Shown here: positions 32,778-42,068 of the stretch, in pieces | Position numbering within the stretch: the stretch's first letter is position 1 | How the letters are laid out: each line of letters starts with the position of its first letter | From: Lachnospiraceae bacterium | GTDB taxonomy: Bacteria > Bacillota > Clostridia > Lachnospirales > Lachnospiraceae | Reading direction: 5' to 3' | DNA length: 64,000 nt | Assembly: GCA_016282915.1 (NCBI GenBank) | Contig: JAEELW010000130.1 | Span: 1-64,000 of the forward strand | Made by a program: the position numbers and the translations under genes | The notes under the pieces: generated by a model | Databases searched by the model: none | What the model was told of the DNA's origin: nothing | Seen by the model: the letters and a program-made list of their open reading frames with translations, nothing else

Positions 32778-33518
32778 TTACTTCTCCACACGAACCAGCA
32801 CGACCGTGATATTATCCCGGCCGCCGTTCATATTCGCCGCTGCCACCAGACGGTCCGCCTGTTCCTTCAGGCTTCCCTCGCTCCTTATGATGCCCAGCAT
32901 CTCCGAATCCTCCAGCATATTCGACAATCCGTCGGAACACATCAGCAGCACATCCCCTGCTGCGATATCCTCCACTTCAAAGAAATCCACATCCACCTCG
33001 TCCAGCACACCCACAGCACGGGTGATGATATTCTTGTCCGGATGGGTGCGGGCTTTTCCGCGTTCCAGTTCCCCCATCTGCACCATTTCTTCCACCAGGG
33101 AATGATCCGTGGTGATCTGGCGCATGTTTTCTCCGCTGATCAGATACAGTCTGCTGTCGCCCACATTGGCCACACACAGACCTTCTTCATCCAGGCAGGC
33201 CACGACCAGTGTCGTCCCCATTCCGTAATAGTTGTCATCCGAAAGCGCCTTCTGGCGTACACGCTTATTTGCTTCCCGTATCGCTTTTGAGATCACGCGC
33301 ACGCTCCCCCGTTCCGAGGAACGGTTCACCTGGGCGACCAGTGTTTCCACGGCACATTTGGAAGCGTATTCTCCCGCCTTGTGTCCTCCCATGCCGTCCG
33401 CAACGATAAAAAGATCGGGCAGCGGCCCGACGGGCACTTCGGAAGTAAATACGTAATCCTGATTCAGTTTTCTCAGCTTTCCGATGTCCGTTACGGAATA
33501 CGAACTCAGCTTCATCAT
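32778..33518 (-). CDS. prpC: PP2C phosphatase PrpC
   Basis: A 246-residue metal-dependent phosphatase that reverses PrkC phosphorylation. Motifs: VTDIGKLRKLNQDY, VADGMGGHKAGEYAS, NVGDSRLYLI, MCSDGLSNM and GGRDNITVVLV. I take the ATG at 33516-33518 with AAAGGG upstream. An ATG nine codons earlier (33543-33545) is also possible and would be only a few bases from the transcription start. It has its own promoter at 33558-33586, so the prpC-prkC-rsgA-rpe-transporter part can be transcribed separately from the murE-rlmN part. Confidence 0.96.
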   Translation of the reverse strand: MMKLSSYSVTDIGKLRKLNQDYVFTSEVPVGPLPDLFIVADGMGGHKAGEYASKCAVETLVAQVNRSSERGSVRVISKAIREANKRVRQKALSDDNYYGMGTTLVVACLDEEGLCVANVGDSRLYLISGENMRQITTDHSLVEEMVQMGELERGKARTHPDKNIITRAVGVLDEVDVDFFEVEDIAAGDVLLMCSDGLSNMLEDSEMLGIIRSEGSLKEQADRLVAAANMNGGRDNITVVLVRVEK

Positions 33519-33557
33519 CAAATACCCTTTCAGGGCTTTTGTCATTTGACCACCGAC

Positions 33558-33586
33558 ATTTTACCACAATCCCCCACAGGGGTCAA
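33558..33586 (-). promoter_or_regulatory. Internal sigma-A promoter of prpC-prkC
   Basis: Minus strand TTGACC (33581-33586), 17-bp spacer, TAAAAT (33558-33563) with an extended -10 TG. It lies in the 90-bp gap after rlmN. A weak palindrome (TATGTAA / TTACATA) overlaps the rlmN stop. Confidence 0.8.
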
Positions 33587-33608
33587 AGGTTTTTATGTAA
33601 CCGTTAGT

Positions 33609-34649
33609 TTACATAACATTTCCGCTTTCCTTCGCCTTGTGCCTCAGCTGACCGCAGGCCCCGTCGATATCGCGTCCCAGCTCCCGCCGTACGGTTGCCG
33701 TCACATGCCTCTTCGTCAGTTCCCCAAGAAAGCTGTTCACAGCTTCCTTTGTGGGTTCTTCAAGCCCCCGCTCCGTCACGGGGTTGACGGGGATCAGATT
33801 TACATGACAGTGCCTCGGTGCCGCAAGGGCCGCAAGTCCGTCCGCATCCCGGACCGTATCGTTCACTCCGGCGATCAGTGCATACTCGAAACTGACCCTC
33901 CGTCCGGTCTCTTTGAAATAAAGATCCACGGCTTCCATCACTTCCGCCAGGCTGTAGCGCTTCGCCACAGGCATGATGCTCTTTCTTTTTTCATCATTTA
34001 CGGCATGCAGGGAAAGTGCCAGTGTGATCTGCAGCTTTTCCGCGGCGAGGCGGCGGATCTCCGGAACCAGTCCGCAGGTCGAAAGAGTGATATTGCGCTG
34101 GCTGATGTTCAGCCCTTTTTCATCCGAGAGCATGCGGATAAAACGCAGTACATTATCATAATTATCCAGGGGTTCCCCGATCCCCATGACCACCACATGG
34201 CTCACGCGCTCCCCGCTGTCCTGCTGCACGGCATAGATCTGTCCGAGGATCTCGCCCGCACTCAGGCTCCGTTTCAGGCCGCCGAGCGTGGACGCGCAGA
34301 AAGCACAGCCCATACGGCAGCCGACCTGCGAAGAAACGCAGACACTGTTTCCGTAACGGTAGCGCATCAAAACCGTCTCCACCGCATTTCCGTCCGCCAG
34401 TCCGAAAAGATACTTTACGGTACCGTCCTGTGCAGACTCCTGCTTTACACGTATGGGCAGCGCTCCGAAATGAAAGCGCTCCTTCAGCGCTTCCTTCAGC
34501 TTTCCCGGGATATTGCTCATCTCTTCATAAGAGCATGCCAGCTTTCTGTGAATCCAGTCATAGAGCTGCGCGGCACGGAAGGACTTTTCCCCCAGTGCCG
34601 CGATCTCTTCCGCAAGCTCTTTCATATCCAGATCGCTCAGTTCCCTCAC
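33609..34649 (-). CDS. rlmN: 23S rRNA/tRNA adenine-C2 methyltransferase RlmN
   Basis: A radical-SAM enzyme making m2A2503 in 23S rRNA and m2A37 in tRNAs. The 346 residues show the cluster motif GCRMGCAFCAST (CxxxCxxC), GIGEPLDNYDNV, LSLHAVNDEKR and the C-terminal region ACGQL containing the second catalytic Cys. The start is a GTG at 34647-34649, with GGAGG seven bases upstream overlapping the rsmB stop. In the usual position between rsmB and prpC. Confidence 0.97.
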   Translation of the reverse strand: MRELSDLDMKELAEEIAALGEKSFRAAQLYDWIHRKLACSYEEMSNIPGKLKEALKERFHFGALPIRVKQESAQDGTVKYLFGLADGNAVETVLMRYRYGNSVCVSSQVGCRMGCAFCASTLGGLKRSLSAGEILGQIYAVQQDSGERVSHVVVMGIGEPLDNYDNVLRFIRMLSDEKGLNISQRNITLSTCGLVPEIRRLAAEKLQITLALSLHAVNDEKRKSIMPVAKRYSLAEVMEAVDLYFKETGRRVSFEYALIAGVNDTVRDADGLAALAAPRHCHVNLIPVNPVTERGLEEPTKEAVNSFLGELTKRHVTATVRRELGRDIDGACGQLRHKAKESGNVM

Positions 34650-34650
34650 T

Positions 34651-36012
34651 TCATATCCTCCGAAATACGGAATAATAAAAGCCGTCCAGCGGCACTTCCC
34701 CTTCCGGGAAGCCGCTCAGAAGCTGCATATAGCCTTCCGCCGCACTGTCCCGGCAGAGCTGCGCGGGGACACGCTCCGTGATATCGACGCTCTGCAGCGG
34801 AAACTCCGAAAGAAGCCAGTTTCTGTTATCATCATTTTCTTCCTTCGTCAGCGTACAGGTACTGTATAAAAGCGTCCCGCCTTTTTTCAGGCGCGGCAGG
34901 GAGGCTTTCAGGATCTCCCTCTGCAGCTCCCGCAGCGAAGGGATATCCTCCGGCTTCAGCCGGTAACGGATCTGCGCCTTTCTTCCCATGACGCCCAGGC
35001 CGGAACAGGGAAGATCGCAGATCAGCACATCCGCCTTCTCGAGCTGTTCCTCCTCCGGAGCGCATCTGGCGTCCCTCTGCTCTGCGATGAGATTGTCCAG
35101 ACGGAAACGCCGTGCATTTTCCTTTATACGGGCGAGCTTTTCCTCAGTCAGATCACAGGAAAACACCTTCCCCGTTTCGCCGCAGAGTTCCGCAGCCGCA
35201 AGGCTCTTTCCGCCGGGAGCCGCGCACACATCGACCACGGTGTCCCCGGGCTTTATCCCCGCAGCCTGTACAGCCAAAAGACTGCTGGCATCCTGTACAA
35301 AAAAAGCGCCCTCCGCGAAGCCGTACAGATGCTCCACGCCGGGTACATCATATAAATATGCTATCTGCGGCAGGTAAGGACAGGTCTCAACACGCACGCC
35401 GTCCTTTTCCCAGGCACTTCTCAGCGCCTCCGCATCAGCCTTCTCTGAGATATGCACGCTGACAGGCCGTTCCTCATAGAGCGAACGCAGAAAGACCAGG
35501 CTCCGTTCCTTCCCGAAACGCCGGTCCAGGAGCTCAACGATCCACTCCGGCACGGAATAACGCAGGGAAAGCGCCTCCATACTGTCTTCCGACTCAAACA
35601 TCCGGCGGATCGCATCCCCGGAACGGTCGATCCCGCGCAGTACGCCGTTGACAAAAGGAGCCAGTCCCCCCAGCCCCTTCTTTTTGGCAAGCTGTACCGA
35701 CTGGTCGCAGGCGGCGGAAGCCGGCACGCTGTCCATATAAAGAAGCTGGTATACGCCCATACGCAGGATCAGACGCACCGGCAGCTTCATTTTCCCGCCT
35801 TTCACCGAGGCGTAACGGTCGATGATATGGTCGAGGCTCAGACGGCGCTCGGTCACTCCCTGACAGAGCCTCAGATAAAAGGCCTTGTCCCTCTGCGGCA
35901 GCCAGTCATATTTATCCAGCACCGCAGCACTCAGCTCCGTGCTCTTCTTTTCCGTTTTTTCCAGTTCCAGCAGGGTCTCAAAAGCGAGCCTGCGGCTTTC
36001 CGTCACACTCAT
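34651..36012 (-). CDS. rsmB: 16S rRNA m5C967 methyltransferase RsmB (Sun)
   Basis: A 453-residue SAM-dependent RNA methyltransferase. It has an N-terminal NusB-like helical domain (about 5-140), then DVCAAPGGKSLAAAEL (SAM site), CDLPCSGLGVMGRK and YSTCTLTKEEN (catalytic Cys). The start is taken as the ATG at 36010-36012, one base after the fmt stop; an open extension to 36048 overlaps fmt. MSVTESRRLAFETL matches relatives. The order is the standard fmt-rsmB-rlmN. Confidence 0.96.
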   Translation of the reverse strand: MSVTESRRLAFETLLELEKTEKKSTELSAAVLDKYDWLPQRDKAFYLRLCQGVTERRLSLDHIIDRYASVKGGKMKLPVRLILRMGVYQLLYMDSVPASAACDQSVQLAKKKGLGGLAPFVNGVLRGIDRSGDAIRRMFESEDSMEALSLRYSVPEWIVELLDRRFGKERSLVFLRSLYEERPVSVHISEKADAEALRSAWEKDGVRVETCPYLPQIAYLYDVPGVEHLYGFAEGAFFVQDASSLLAVQAAGIKPGDTVVDVCAAPGGKSLAAAELCGETGKVFSCDLTEEKLARIKENARRFRLDNLIAEQRDARCAPEEEQLEKADVLICDLPCSGLGVMGRKAQIRYRLKPEDIPSLRELQREILKASLPRLKKGGTLLYSTCTLTKEENDDNRNWLLSEFPLQSVDITERVPAQLCRDSAAEGYMQLLSGFPEGEVPLDGFYYSVFRRI

Positions 36013-36013
36013 C

Positions 36014-36958
36014 CTAGCCCAGCTTCTCCCCGCATTCGGGATGAACACCCCGCAGATAATCCGCAGCGCTCATGCGTTTTTTCCCTTCCTGCTGCAGTTC
36101 CGTGATCCGAAGGATCCCGCTCCCGCAGGCGATGTCCAGGGCTTCTTTTTCCACACGTACGATGGTTCCGGGTTCCGCGGCTGCGCTGTTTTCCCCGACA
36201 CTTCCCGGGAGGCATTCGCTCTTCCAGATCTTCATGCCCTTCCCCCGGTAAACAGTGGATGCCACAGGCCAGGGGTTCAGTCCGCGCACGAGCCGTTCCA
36301 GCTCTGCCGCGCTTTTCGAAAAATCCAGGATCCCGTCCTCTTTTTTCAGCATGCCGGCATAGGAGCTTTCTTCCTCCTTCTGCTTACGGGGCGTGAGCTT
36401 TCCTGCCTCCAGAAGGGGCAGCGCTTCTGTGATCAGCTCCGCGCCCAGCTCCGCAAGGCGGTCAAAAAGGCTGCCTCCCGTCTCGTCCACCGCCAGCACA
36501 TACTCACGCTGCATCAGGATATCCCCGGTATCGATCCCTGCATCCATCTGCATGATGCTCACGCCGCTCTTTTCTTCGCCGTCGATCACCGCTCTCTGTA
36601 TGGGAGCCGCTCCGCGGTATTTCGGCAGCAGGGATGCATGGATGTTCACGCAGCCGAGCCTCGGCATATCCAGGATCTCGGCCGAGAGGATCTGTCCGAA
36701 GGCCGCCACCACAAAAACGTCCGCGGGTATCTCCCGCAGGGCTTCCACGGCCTCCGGCCTTTTGATCTTTTCCGGCTGCAGGATCTTCAGGCCGTGTTCC
36801 AGTGCACATTCCTTCACCGGACAGGGCACGGGTTCGCTGCTGCGGCCCTTTGCACGGTCCGGCTGACAGACCACGGCCGTGATCTCATAGCCTGCTTTCA
36901 GCAGGGCTTTCAGGGGTGGCACCGCAAAATCCGGCGTCCCCATATATACGATCTTCAA
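36014..36958 (-). CDS. fmt: Methionyl-tRNA formyltransferase
   Basis: Fmt formylates Met-tRNA(fMet) using 10-formyl-THF for translation initiation. The 314 residues show MKIVYMGTPDFAVPPL, HASLLPKYRGAAPIQ (Asn replaced by the usual INxHxSLLP pattern, here VNIHASLLP), and MDAGIDTGDIL. The C-terminal domain includes GLNPWPVASTVYRGK. It overlaps def by 4 bp (ATGA), the usual def-fmt coupling. Confidence 0.97.
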   Translation of the reverse strand: MKIVYMGTPDFAVPPLKALLKAGYEITAVVCQPDRAKGRSSEPVPCPVKECALEHGLKILQPEKIKRPEAVEALREIPADVFVVAAFGQILSAEILDMPRLGCVNIHASLLPKYRGAAPIQRAVIDGEEKSGVSIMQMDAGIDTGDILMQREYVLAVDETGGSLFDRLAELGAELITEALPLLEAGKLTPRKQKEEESSYAGMLKKEDGILDFSKSAAELERLVRGLNPWPVASTVYRGKGMKIWKSECLPGSVGENSAAAEPGTIVRVEKEALDIACGSGILRITELQQEGKKRMSAADYLRGVHPECGEKLG

Positions 36959-37455
36959 TCTTCTTCCTCCCCGATCTCCTCATCCTCCGACAGATTGCTC
37001 ACATCCTTCAAAGGTCCGTTTACCTTTGAGGTATACATGATCCCATCCAGATGATCGATCTCGTGGCAGAGACAGCGTGCCAGAAGCTCCGTTCCCTCGA
37101 TCTCAAATTCCTTCATCTCACGGTCCAGCGCCGCGACGCGGACATAAGCCGGCCTTGTCACCTCACCGACCTTTTCCGGCACCGAGAGGCAGCCTTCCCA
37201 GCCGGTCTGCTCACCGCTGCTTTCCAGGATGCGCGGATTGATCAGCACATGGGGATCCTCTCCCGTCACATCGATCACCACCAGGCGCTTCAGCACCCCC
37301 ACCTGGGGAGCCGCCAGTCCCACGCCGTTCGCATCATACATAGTCTCGAGCATGTCGTCGATCAGCTCGTTCAGATGCGGCGTCATCTTTGTCACCGGAC
37401 GACAGGGTGTCTTCAGCACCTCGTCTCCCTGTTTTCTCACATTTCTGATTGCCAT
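36955..37455 (-). CDS. def: Peptide deformylase
   Basis: Def removes the N-formyl group from nascent proteins, using Fe2+ or similar. The 166 residues contain GVGLAAPQVG (motif 1), EGCLSVPE (motif 2, metal Cys) and CHEIDHLDG (motif 3, HExxH). The ATG at 37453-37455 is chosen (MAIRNVRKQGDEVL); the frame upstream to 37503 is not conserved-looking. An acidic C-terminal tail (LSEDEEIGEEED) is somewhat longer than in many relatives. AAGGAGAGAG precedes the start. Confidence 0.97.
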   Translation of the reverse strand: MAIRNVRKQGDEVLKTPCRPVTKMTPHLNELIDDMLETMYDANGVGLAAPQVGVLKRLVVIDVTGEDPHVLINPRILESSGEQTGWEGCLSVPEKVGEVTRPAYVRVAALDREMKEFEIEGTELLARCLCHEIDHLDGIMYTSKVNGPLKDVSNLSEDEEIGEEED

Positions 37456-37545
37456 TGTCTCTCTCCTTATACTTTCCGGTATCCCGCGCGTACCTGCCCG
37501 CATTCCTGCGGGATCCCTGATTTTATATCACAGCATCCCCGCCCG

Positions 37546-39783
37546 TCAGAACATGCTCACGGGATCGGGATCGAACTGCAGCAGCACCTCGCGGCTTCCT
37601 TCCTTCAGCTTCAGTTCCTCCTGCAGGGCCCAGGCCTCTTCCGCTGCCCTTTCCAGCACCTTCCGCTCCTTATGTCTTAAATACATCCCCGTCCGGCACA
37701 CATCCCGGAGCTTCCCGATACAGGCGGCCGCCGGTCCGAGGATCTCGGGTGCATCTTCCCCCATGCGTTTTTTCAGCTCTTCCTTCAGGACCTTCGCCCG
37801 CTCCATCCCGTCTTCCTCACTTTTGGAGAAAAACTGCAGAAGCAGGAGATGGCTGGCCGGCGGATAATCCGCAAGCTCACGGTAGGCGATCTCCTCTTTA
37901 TAAAAAGACTCGTAATCCTGCGCCGCCGCATAACGCAGCGCATAATGCTCCGGCCGGTAGGTCTGGATCACCACCTCGCCGGGCTTATCCCCGCGTCCCG
38001 CGCGCCCCGCCGCCTGGGCCAGCAGCTGAAAGCTCCGTTCCGCTCCCCGGCAGTCGGCGGCGTTCAGCGAGATATCCGCCGCTATGGCTCCCACCAGGGT
38101 CACATTGGGAAAATCGTGTCCTTTGACGATCATCTGCGTCCCGACAAGGATGTCCGCTTCTCCGTCCGCAAAGGCGGAAAGGATGCGCTCGTAATCGTCC
38201 CTGTTTTTTGTGGTATCCGCATCCATACGGCTGATGCGTACCGCCGGATAAAGCTTTTTCAGCTCCTCCTCGATCTTTTCGGTCCCCGCACGGAAACCGG
38301 CAATGTATTTTGATCCGCAATCCGGGCAGAGCTTCGGTTTCGCCTCACTGTGGCCGCAATAGTGGCAGTACATGCGTCCGTCCCTGTGCTCCGTCATCGA
38401 AACGGAACAGTGCGGACACTGCAGCACATGACCGCAGCTGCGGCAGGATACAAAGCCCGCCACCCCGCGACGGTTGATAAAGAGCATGCTCTGTTCGCCC
38501 CGGACGATACGTTCCGTGAGCAGCTGCTTTAAGCGTTCCGAGAAAAAGCTGCGGTTCCCCTTCTTCAGCTCTTCACGCATATCCGCGATATAGACCTGCG
38601 GCAGCCTCGCATTGCCGTAGCGCTGCGTAAGTTTATAAAGATGCGCCTCACCGCATTCCGCACGGAAATAGCTTTCCACCGAAGGCGTGGCACTTCCCAT
38701 CACCAGCAGCGCGCCGTTCTGCTCCGCCAGATATTCCGCCACTTCCCTGGCATGATACTTGGGCATCTTCTCGCTTTTATAGCTGCCCTCATGCTCCTCG
38801 TCGATGATGATCACTCCGGTCGCCGGAAAAGGCGTAAACAATGCCGATCGCGGCCCGATGATGATATCCAGTTCCCCTTTCCGTGCGCGCTCATACTGGT
38901 CATAACGCTCCCCGTCCGATAGCTTTGAGTGCATGACCGACACCCGCTCCCCGAAACGCGCATAAAAACGCATCAGGGTCTGGAAGGTCAGGGCGATCTC
39001 GGGGATCAGCACGATGGCCTGCCGGCCGCCGGCTATGGCATCGGCGATCAGTTCCGTGTAGATCTCGGTGGTCGCCCTGTCAGTAAAACAGTGCAGCAGC
39101 ACGGGCTTTTTATCCCCCGCATGATAAGCCGTAAGGATATTCTCCGTAACCGTACGCTGCTCGTCCGTAAGCTCTGCAGCGCACTTCCCGCCGCTTTTCG
39201 GCACCGGTGCCCGGTAAAGCTGCTCTTCCTTAATGCAGATCAGCCCGTCCTTTTCCGCCGTTTTCAGTACCGACGCCGAGATCTGCAGTTTTTCCTTTAC
39301 GATCTGCTCCGGCAGTTCCTCTGCCGTAAGAAGCGCGCGGTACAGACGTATCCTTCCCGCAAAACGTACGGGGCTCAGGGATGCGATCTCGTCCTCAAGG
39401 CGGGATGCCGCCGCCAGGCGCAGGATGCGTTTGTAACGCATCTCCTTTACCTTTTTCTTTACGGGCAGCACCGTCCGCATGGCCAGCGCCAGCGTACCGC
39501 CGTAACGCCTCTTCATCCAGATGGCCAGCTGCATCGTACGGCTTTCCGGGCTGACGGATCTCTCATTGATCCTTAATATCTCCTTGCACTGTTCCGCAGG
39601 GAAAGCACTGTGATCCGTGATCGATAGCACCCAGGCTTTCCGCTCCGTATCCGCCTTTCCGAAAGGAACCGTCACTTCCATCCCTTCCTTCAGCGTCTCC
39701 TCCATTGCCCCGGGGATACGGTAGGTAAAAGGCCGGTCCAGCTTATCCACGGAAATATCAATGATCACTGCTGCAAAAAGCAT
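37546..39783 (-). CDS. priA: Primosomal protein N' (PriA) with a degenerate Walker A motif
   Basis: PriA restarts stalled replication forks by binding branched DNA and loading the helicase. The 745 residues have the 3'-BD domain (FTYRIPGAME), Walker B IIIDEEHEGSYKS, GSATPSVES, the eight-Cys zinc region (CRSCGHVLQCPHC, YCHYCGH, CPDCGS) and QAAGRAGRG (motif VI). The expected Walker A, LLHGVTGSGKTEIY, reads LLHCFTDRATTEIY here: no Gly-Lys-Thr remains. DNA reading at about 39070-39110 confirms the codons and shows no frameshift. The helicase activity may therefore be lost while fork binding and loading persist, as reported for Deinococcus PriA. Co-directional with murE, 3 bp apart. Confidence 0.93.
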   Translation of the reverse strand: MLFAAVIIDISVDKLDRPFTYRIPGAMEETLKEGMEVTVPFGKADTERKAWVLSITDHSAFPAEQCKEILRINERSVSPESRTMQLAIWMKRRYGGTLALAMRTVLPVKKKVKEMRYKRILRLAAASRLEDEIASLSPVRFAGRIRLYRALLTAEELPEQIVKEKLQISASVLKTAEKDGLICIKEEQLYRAPVPKSGGKCAAELTDEQRTVTENILTAYHAGDKKPVLLHCFTDRATTEIYTELIADAIAGGRQAIVLIPEIALTFQTLMRFYARFGERVSVMHSKLSDGERYDQYERARKGELDIIIGPRSALFTPFPATGVIIIDEEHEGSYKSEKMPKYHAREVAEYLAEQNGALLVMGSATPSVESYFRAECGEAHLYKLTQRYGNARLPQVYIADMREELKKGNRSFFSERLKQLLTERIVRGEQSMLFINRRGVAGFVSCRSCGHVLQCPHCSVSMTEHRDGRMYCHYCGHSEAKPKLCPDCGSKYIAGFRAGTEKIEEELKKLYPAVRISRMDADTTKNRDDYERILSAFADGEADILVGTQMIVKGHDFPNVTLVGAIAADISLNAADCRGAERSFQLLAQAAGRAGRGDKPGEVVIQTYRPEHYALRYAAAQDYESFYKEEIAYRELADYPPASHLLLLQFFSKSEEDGMERAKVLKEELKKRMGEDAPEILGPAAACIGKLRDVCRTGMYLRHKERKVLERAAEEAWALQEELKLKEGSREVLLQFDPDPVSMF

Positions 39784-39786
39784 TCT

Positions 39787-41373
39787 TCAGTTCTCCGCGA
39801 GAAAAGGATAAGCCTGCTCCATACGCTGCACGCCCTCCGTCTTCCCCAGTTCTTTCAGCACATCCCTGACCAGACGCCGTTCATCCATGGGATGTTTCAC
39901 CCCGCGGATCTCCTGATAATCCTCATGTCCCTTACCGGCCAGCACGATGATATCGCCCTTCTCTGCATTCTCCAGGCAATAGCGTATCGCTTCCTTACGG
40001 TCGGCGATGGTCACATATTTCCCATCGGTCTTTTTCATGCCCGTCACGATATCCGCGATGATATCCAGCGGTTCCTCATTTCTGGGATTGTCCGAAGTGA
40101 TGACCGACAGATCGGAAAGCCTGCCGCTCACCTCCCCCATCTCATAACGTCTGGATTTTGCACGGTTCCCGCCGCAGCCAAAGAGCGTGACGATCCTGCC
40201 CCCGCCGTATTCCCGCAGCGTGGTCAGCAGGCTTTCAAGAGCCATCGCGTTATGTGCATAATCGATCATCAGCGTATACTCGGCAGATACCGGCAGCATT
40301 TCGATCCGCCCTTTGATCACGGCGCCTGCAAAAGCTTTCAGCACGGTGTCCAGCGTCTCTTCCGGCCTGCGCTCATCTCCCAGCCGGGGCAGCAGCTCAT
40401 AGACTGCCGACAGCGCTGCCAGGATATTCTGTGCGGAAAAACGTCCCGGGAAAGGCAGCGCCACTTCTCTCGGCTCCGCCGTGAGCCCGTGCAGCAGGAA
40501 ACGCACGCCCAGATGTCCGCCGGCCTGATACAGCGACAGATCCGAGGCCCGGTATCCGGCATCCTCCCCAAAGCCGAAACGTACGATGCGCTCCGCCGTA
40601 TTTCCCTCAAGGATCTGCTCCGTATGCGCGTCATCCCCGTTGACCGCGGCACAGCGGCACTGCCTGAAGAGCAGGCTCTTGCAATGCAGATAATCCTCAA
40701 AATCCTTATGCTCGTTTTCACCGATATGATCCGGTGACAGATTGGTAAACAGCGCCACATCAAATACAATGCCGTCGGTACGGTGAAGCATGAGCCCCTG
40801 GGAGCTCACCTCCATCACCATGGCCTTGCATCCGGCTTCGACCATTTCTTCCATATAGGCCTGCAGCACCGCCGACTCCGGCGTGGTATTGCCTGCCGGA
40901 TACACCGCCTTTCCGGTCTCCACCTCTACGGTCCCCACCAGGCCGCAGGGGATCCCGAGACTCTTCAGCGCCGACATCACCAGAAAGCTGATGCTGCTCT
41001 TGCCCTTGGTACCGGTAATGCCGACGGTACGGAGCTTCTCTGCGGGATGCCCATACCATGCCGCCGAAACCAGCGCCAGCGCCCGTCTCGTATCTTTCGT
41101 GAGGATCAGCGCGCATCCCGCTTCCTCACAGGCTTTTTTCTGTTCTTCCTCAGCTTCCTGCGCCAGCACAGCCGCCGCACCTGTTTTTGCCGCCGCCGTG
41201 ATCGCGGAATGTCCGTCAAAATTCGCGCCGCGGATCGCGATGAAAAGGCAGTCCTTTTCAAGCTTCCGCGAGTCCTGGACCACCACCGTGATCTCCCGCT
41301 CCTTCGCCTCTTCCGGGCATACGCACTCGCCGTTTTTTTCCAGTTCTATGATCAGTTCTCCGAGTTTTTTCAT
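39787..41373 (-). CDS. murE: UDP-MurNAc-tripeptide synthetase MurE
   Basis: MurE adds the third amino acid to the peptidoglycan stem peptide. The 528 residues have DSRKLEKDCLFIAIRG (N-terminal UDP site), GITGTKGKSS (ATP P-loop), TTPES, EVSSQGL, MIDYAHNA and SDNPRNEEP. The DNPR motif is characteristic of enzymes that add meso-diaminopimelate rather than Lys. GGAG lies 8 bases upstream of the ATG, and a promoter is at 41456-41485. It is the first gene of a long co-directional run through priA, def, fmt, rsmB and rlmN. A murE-priA neighbourhood is unusual compared with the division/cell-wall cluster where murE normally lies. Confidence 0.96.
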   Translation of the reverse strand: MKKLGELIIELEKNGECVCPEEAKEREITVVVQDSRKLEKDCLFIAIRGANFDGHSAITAAAKTGAAAVLAQEAEEEQKKACEEAGCALILTKDTRRALALVSAAWYGHPAEKLRTVGITGTKGKSSISFLVMSALKSLGIPCGLVGTVEVETGKAVYPAGNTTPESAVLQAYMEEMVEAGCKAMVMEVSSQGLMLHRTDGIVFDVALFTNLSPDHIGENEHKDFEDYLHCKSLLFRQCRCAAVNGDDAHTEQILEGNTAERIVRFGFGEDAGYRASDLSLYQAGGHLGVRFLLHGLTAEPREVALPFPGRFSAQNILAALSAVYELLPRLGDERRPEETLDTVLKAFAGAVIKGRIEMLPVSAEYTLMIDYAHNAMALESLLTTLREYGGGRIVTLFGCGGNRAKSRRYEMGEVSGRLSDLSVITSDNPRNEEPLDIIADIVTGMKKTDGKYVTIADRKEAIRYCLENAEKGDIIVLAGKGHEDYQEIRGVKHPMDERRLVRDVLKELGKTEGVQRMEQAYPFLAEN

Positions 41374-41455
41374 ATAAACGTCTCCGCTTTATCATTCCGT
41401 ACCGGGCCACGCAACCCTGACAGCCCCGCGTTCCCGTTCATAAAAAAGCTATGAT

Positions 41456-41485
41456 ATTATACCATAACGCACGGTCCATGGGCAA
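41456..41485 (-). promoter_or_regulatory. Sigma-A promoter of murE operon
   Basis: Minus strand TTGCCC (41480-41485), 18-bp spacer, TATAAT (41456-41461) with extended -10 TG. The leader is about 75-80 nt. Confidence 0.82.
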
Positions 41486-41490
41486 GTCCG

Positions 41491-41880
41491 GTGCTTCAGC
41501 CGCTCCGCTCGCGATACGCCTTTGCGGGTTCCTGTCTTGAGACAGGCGCATTGTCGGGCATAAGGCCGGGACGCGGTATTCCGTCGCCAAGCAGCTCTAT
41601 GAAGCTGCGACCGGTATCGGTAACGACCGGGCCCGGTCGAGACTCAGCATCCATGCTTCGGCTCGACCTCTCGCCGCCATCCGGGCGGCTCGTCCCTGCT
41701 GTATCCGGCAGCTTCAAGAGACTGCTAGGCTCCTGCATAATGCGCCCCGGCTCTTATGCCCGCCCTGCGCATTCCAATAAATGCTCTCCCGCAGAAGCGT
41801 CTGCTCGCTCCGCTCCTCGTGGGGGAAAAGAGGAAACGCAAGATCGCACAGCTGCCAACATAATCAAAGGCAAAGCGTAA
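41491..41880. other. Hairpin-dense GC-rich intergenic segment, no gene recognised
   Basis: Part of the 1,090-bp gene-free stretch between murE and the acyltransferase-like gene. Several perfect short stems are visible: cctgtct/agacagg at 41531-41546, ggtcgag/ctcgacc at 41635-41668, gccgcc/ggcggc at 41673-41689, and repeated cgaccgg/ccggtcg around 41610-41640. Short ORFs exist on both strands but look compositional (Arg/Ser/Pro-rich, no ribosome-binding sites). It could be a structured RNA or a decayed repetitive element. Confidence 0.5.
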
Positions 41881-41935
41881 TCTCAATAGCGCCGACCGAT
41901 ATGCCGCCGAGCAGCGCGAGGGGGCGCTACCTCTC

Positions 41936-42025
41936 GGGCGAGTCGGTTTCAGGACGCGACGTGCGAGCTTAGAGCGGAGGCACCAGCGGAGGACACTGCT
42001 ATTACTCCGGGGTGCACTCCCGCTC
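41936..42025 (+). repeat. 90-bp intergenic repeat, copy A
   Basis: Identical to 42211-42300 at 88 of 90 positions (starts gggcgagtcggtttcagg, ends gcactcccgctc). It has an inverted, diverged partner at 42069-42151, with which it could form a large stem-loop. Confidence 0.92.
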
Positions 42026-42068
42026 TCTTCCACATATGCCCGATACAGTAAGCAGTACATGTGATGAG

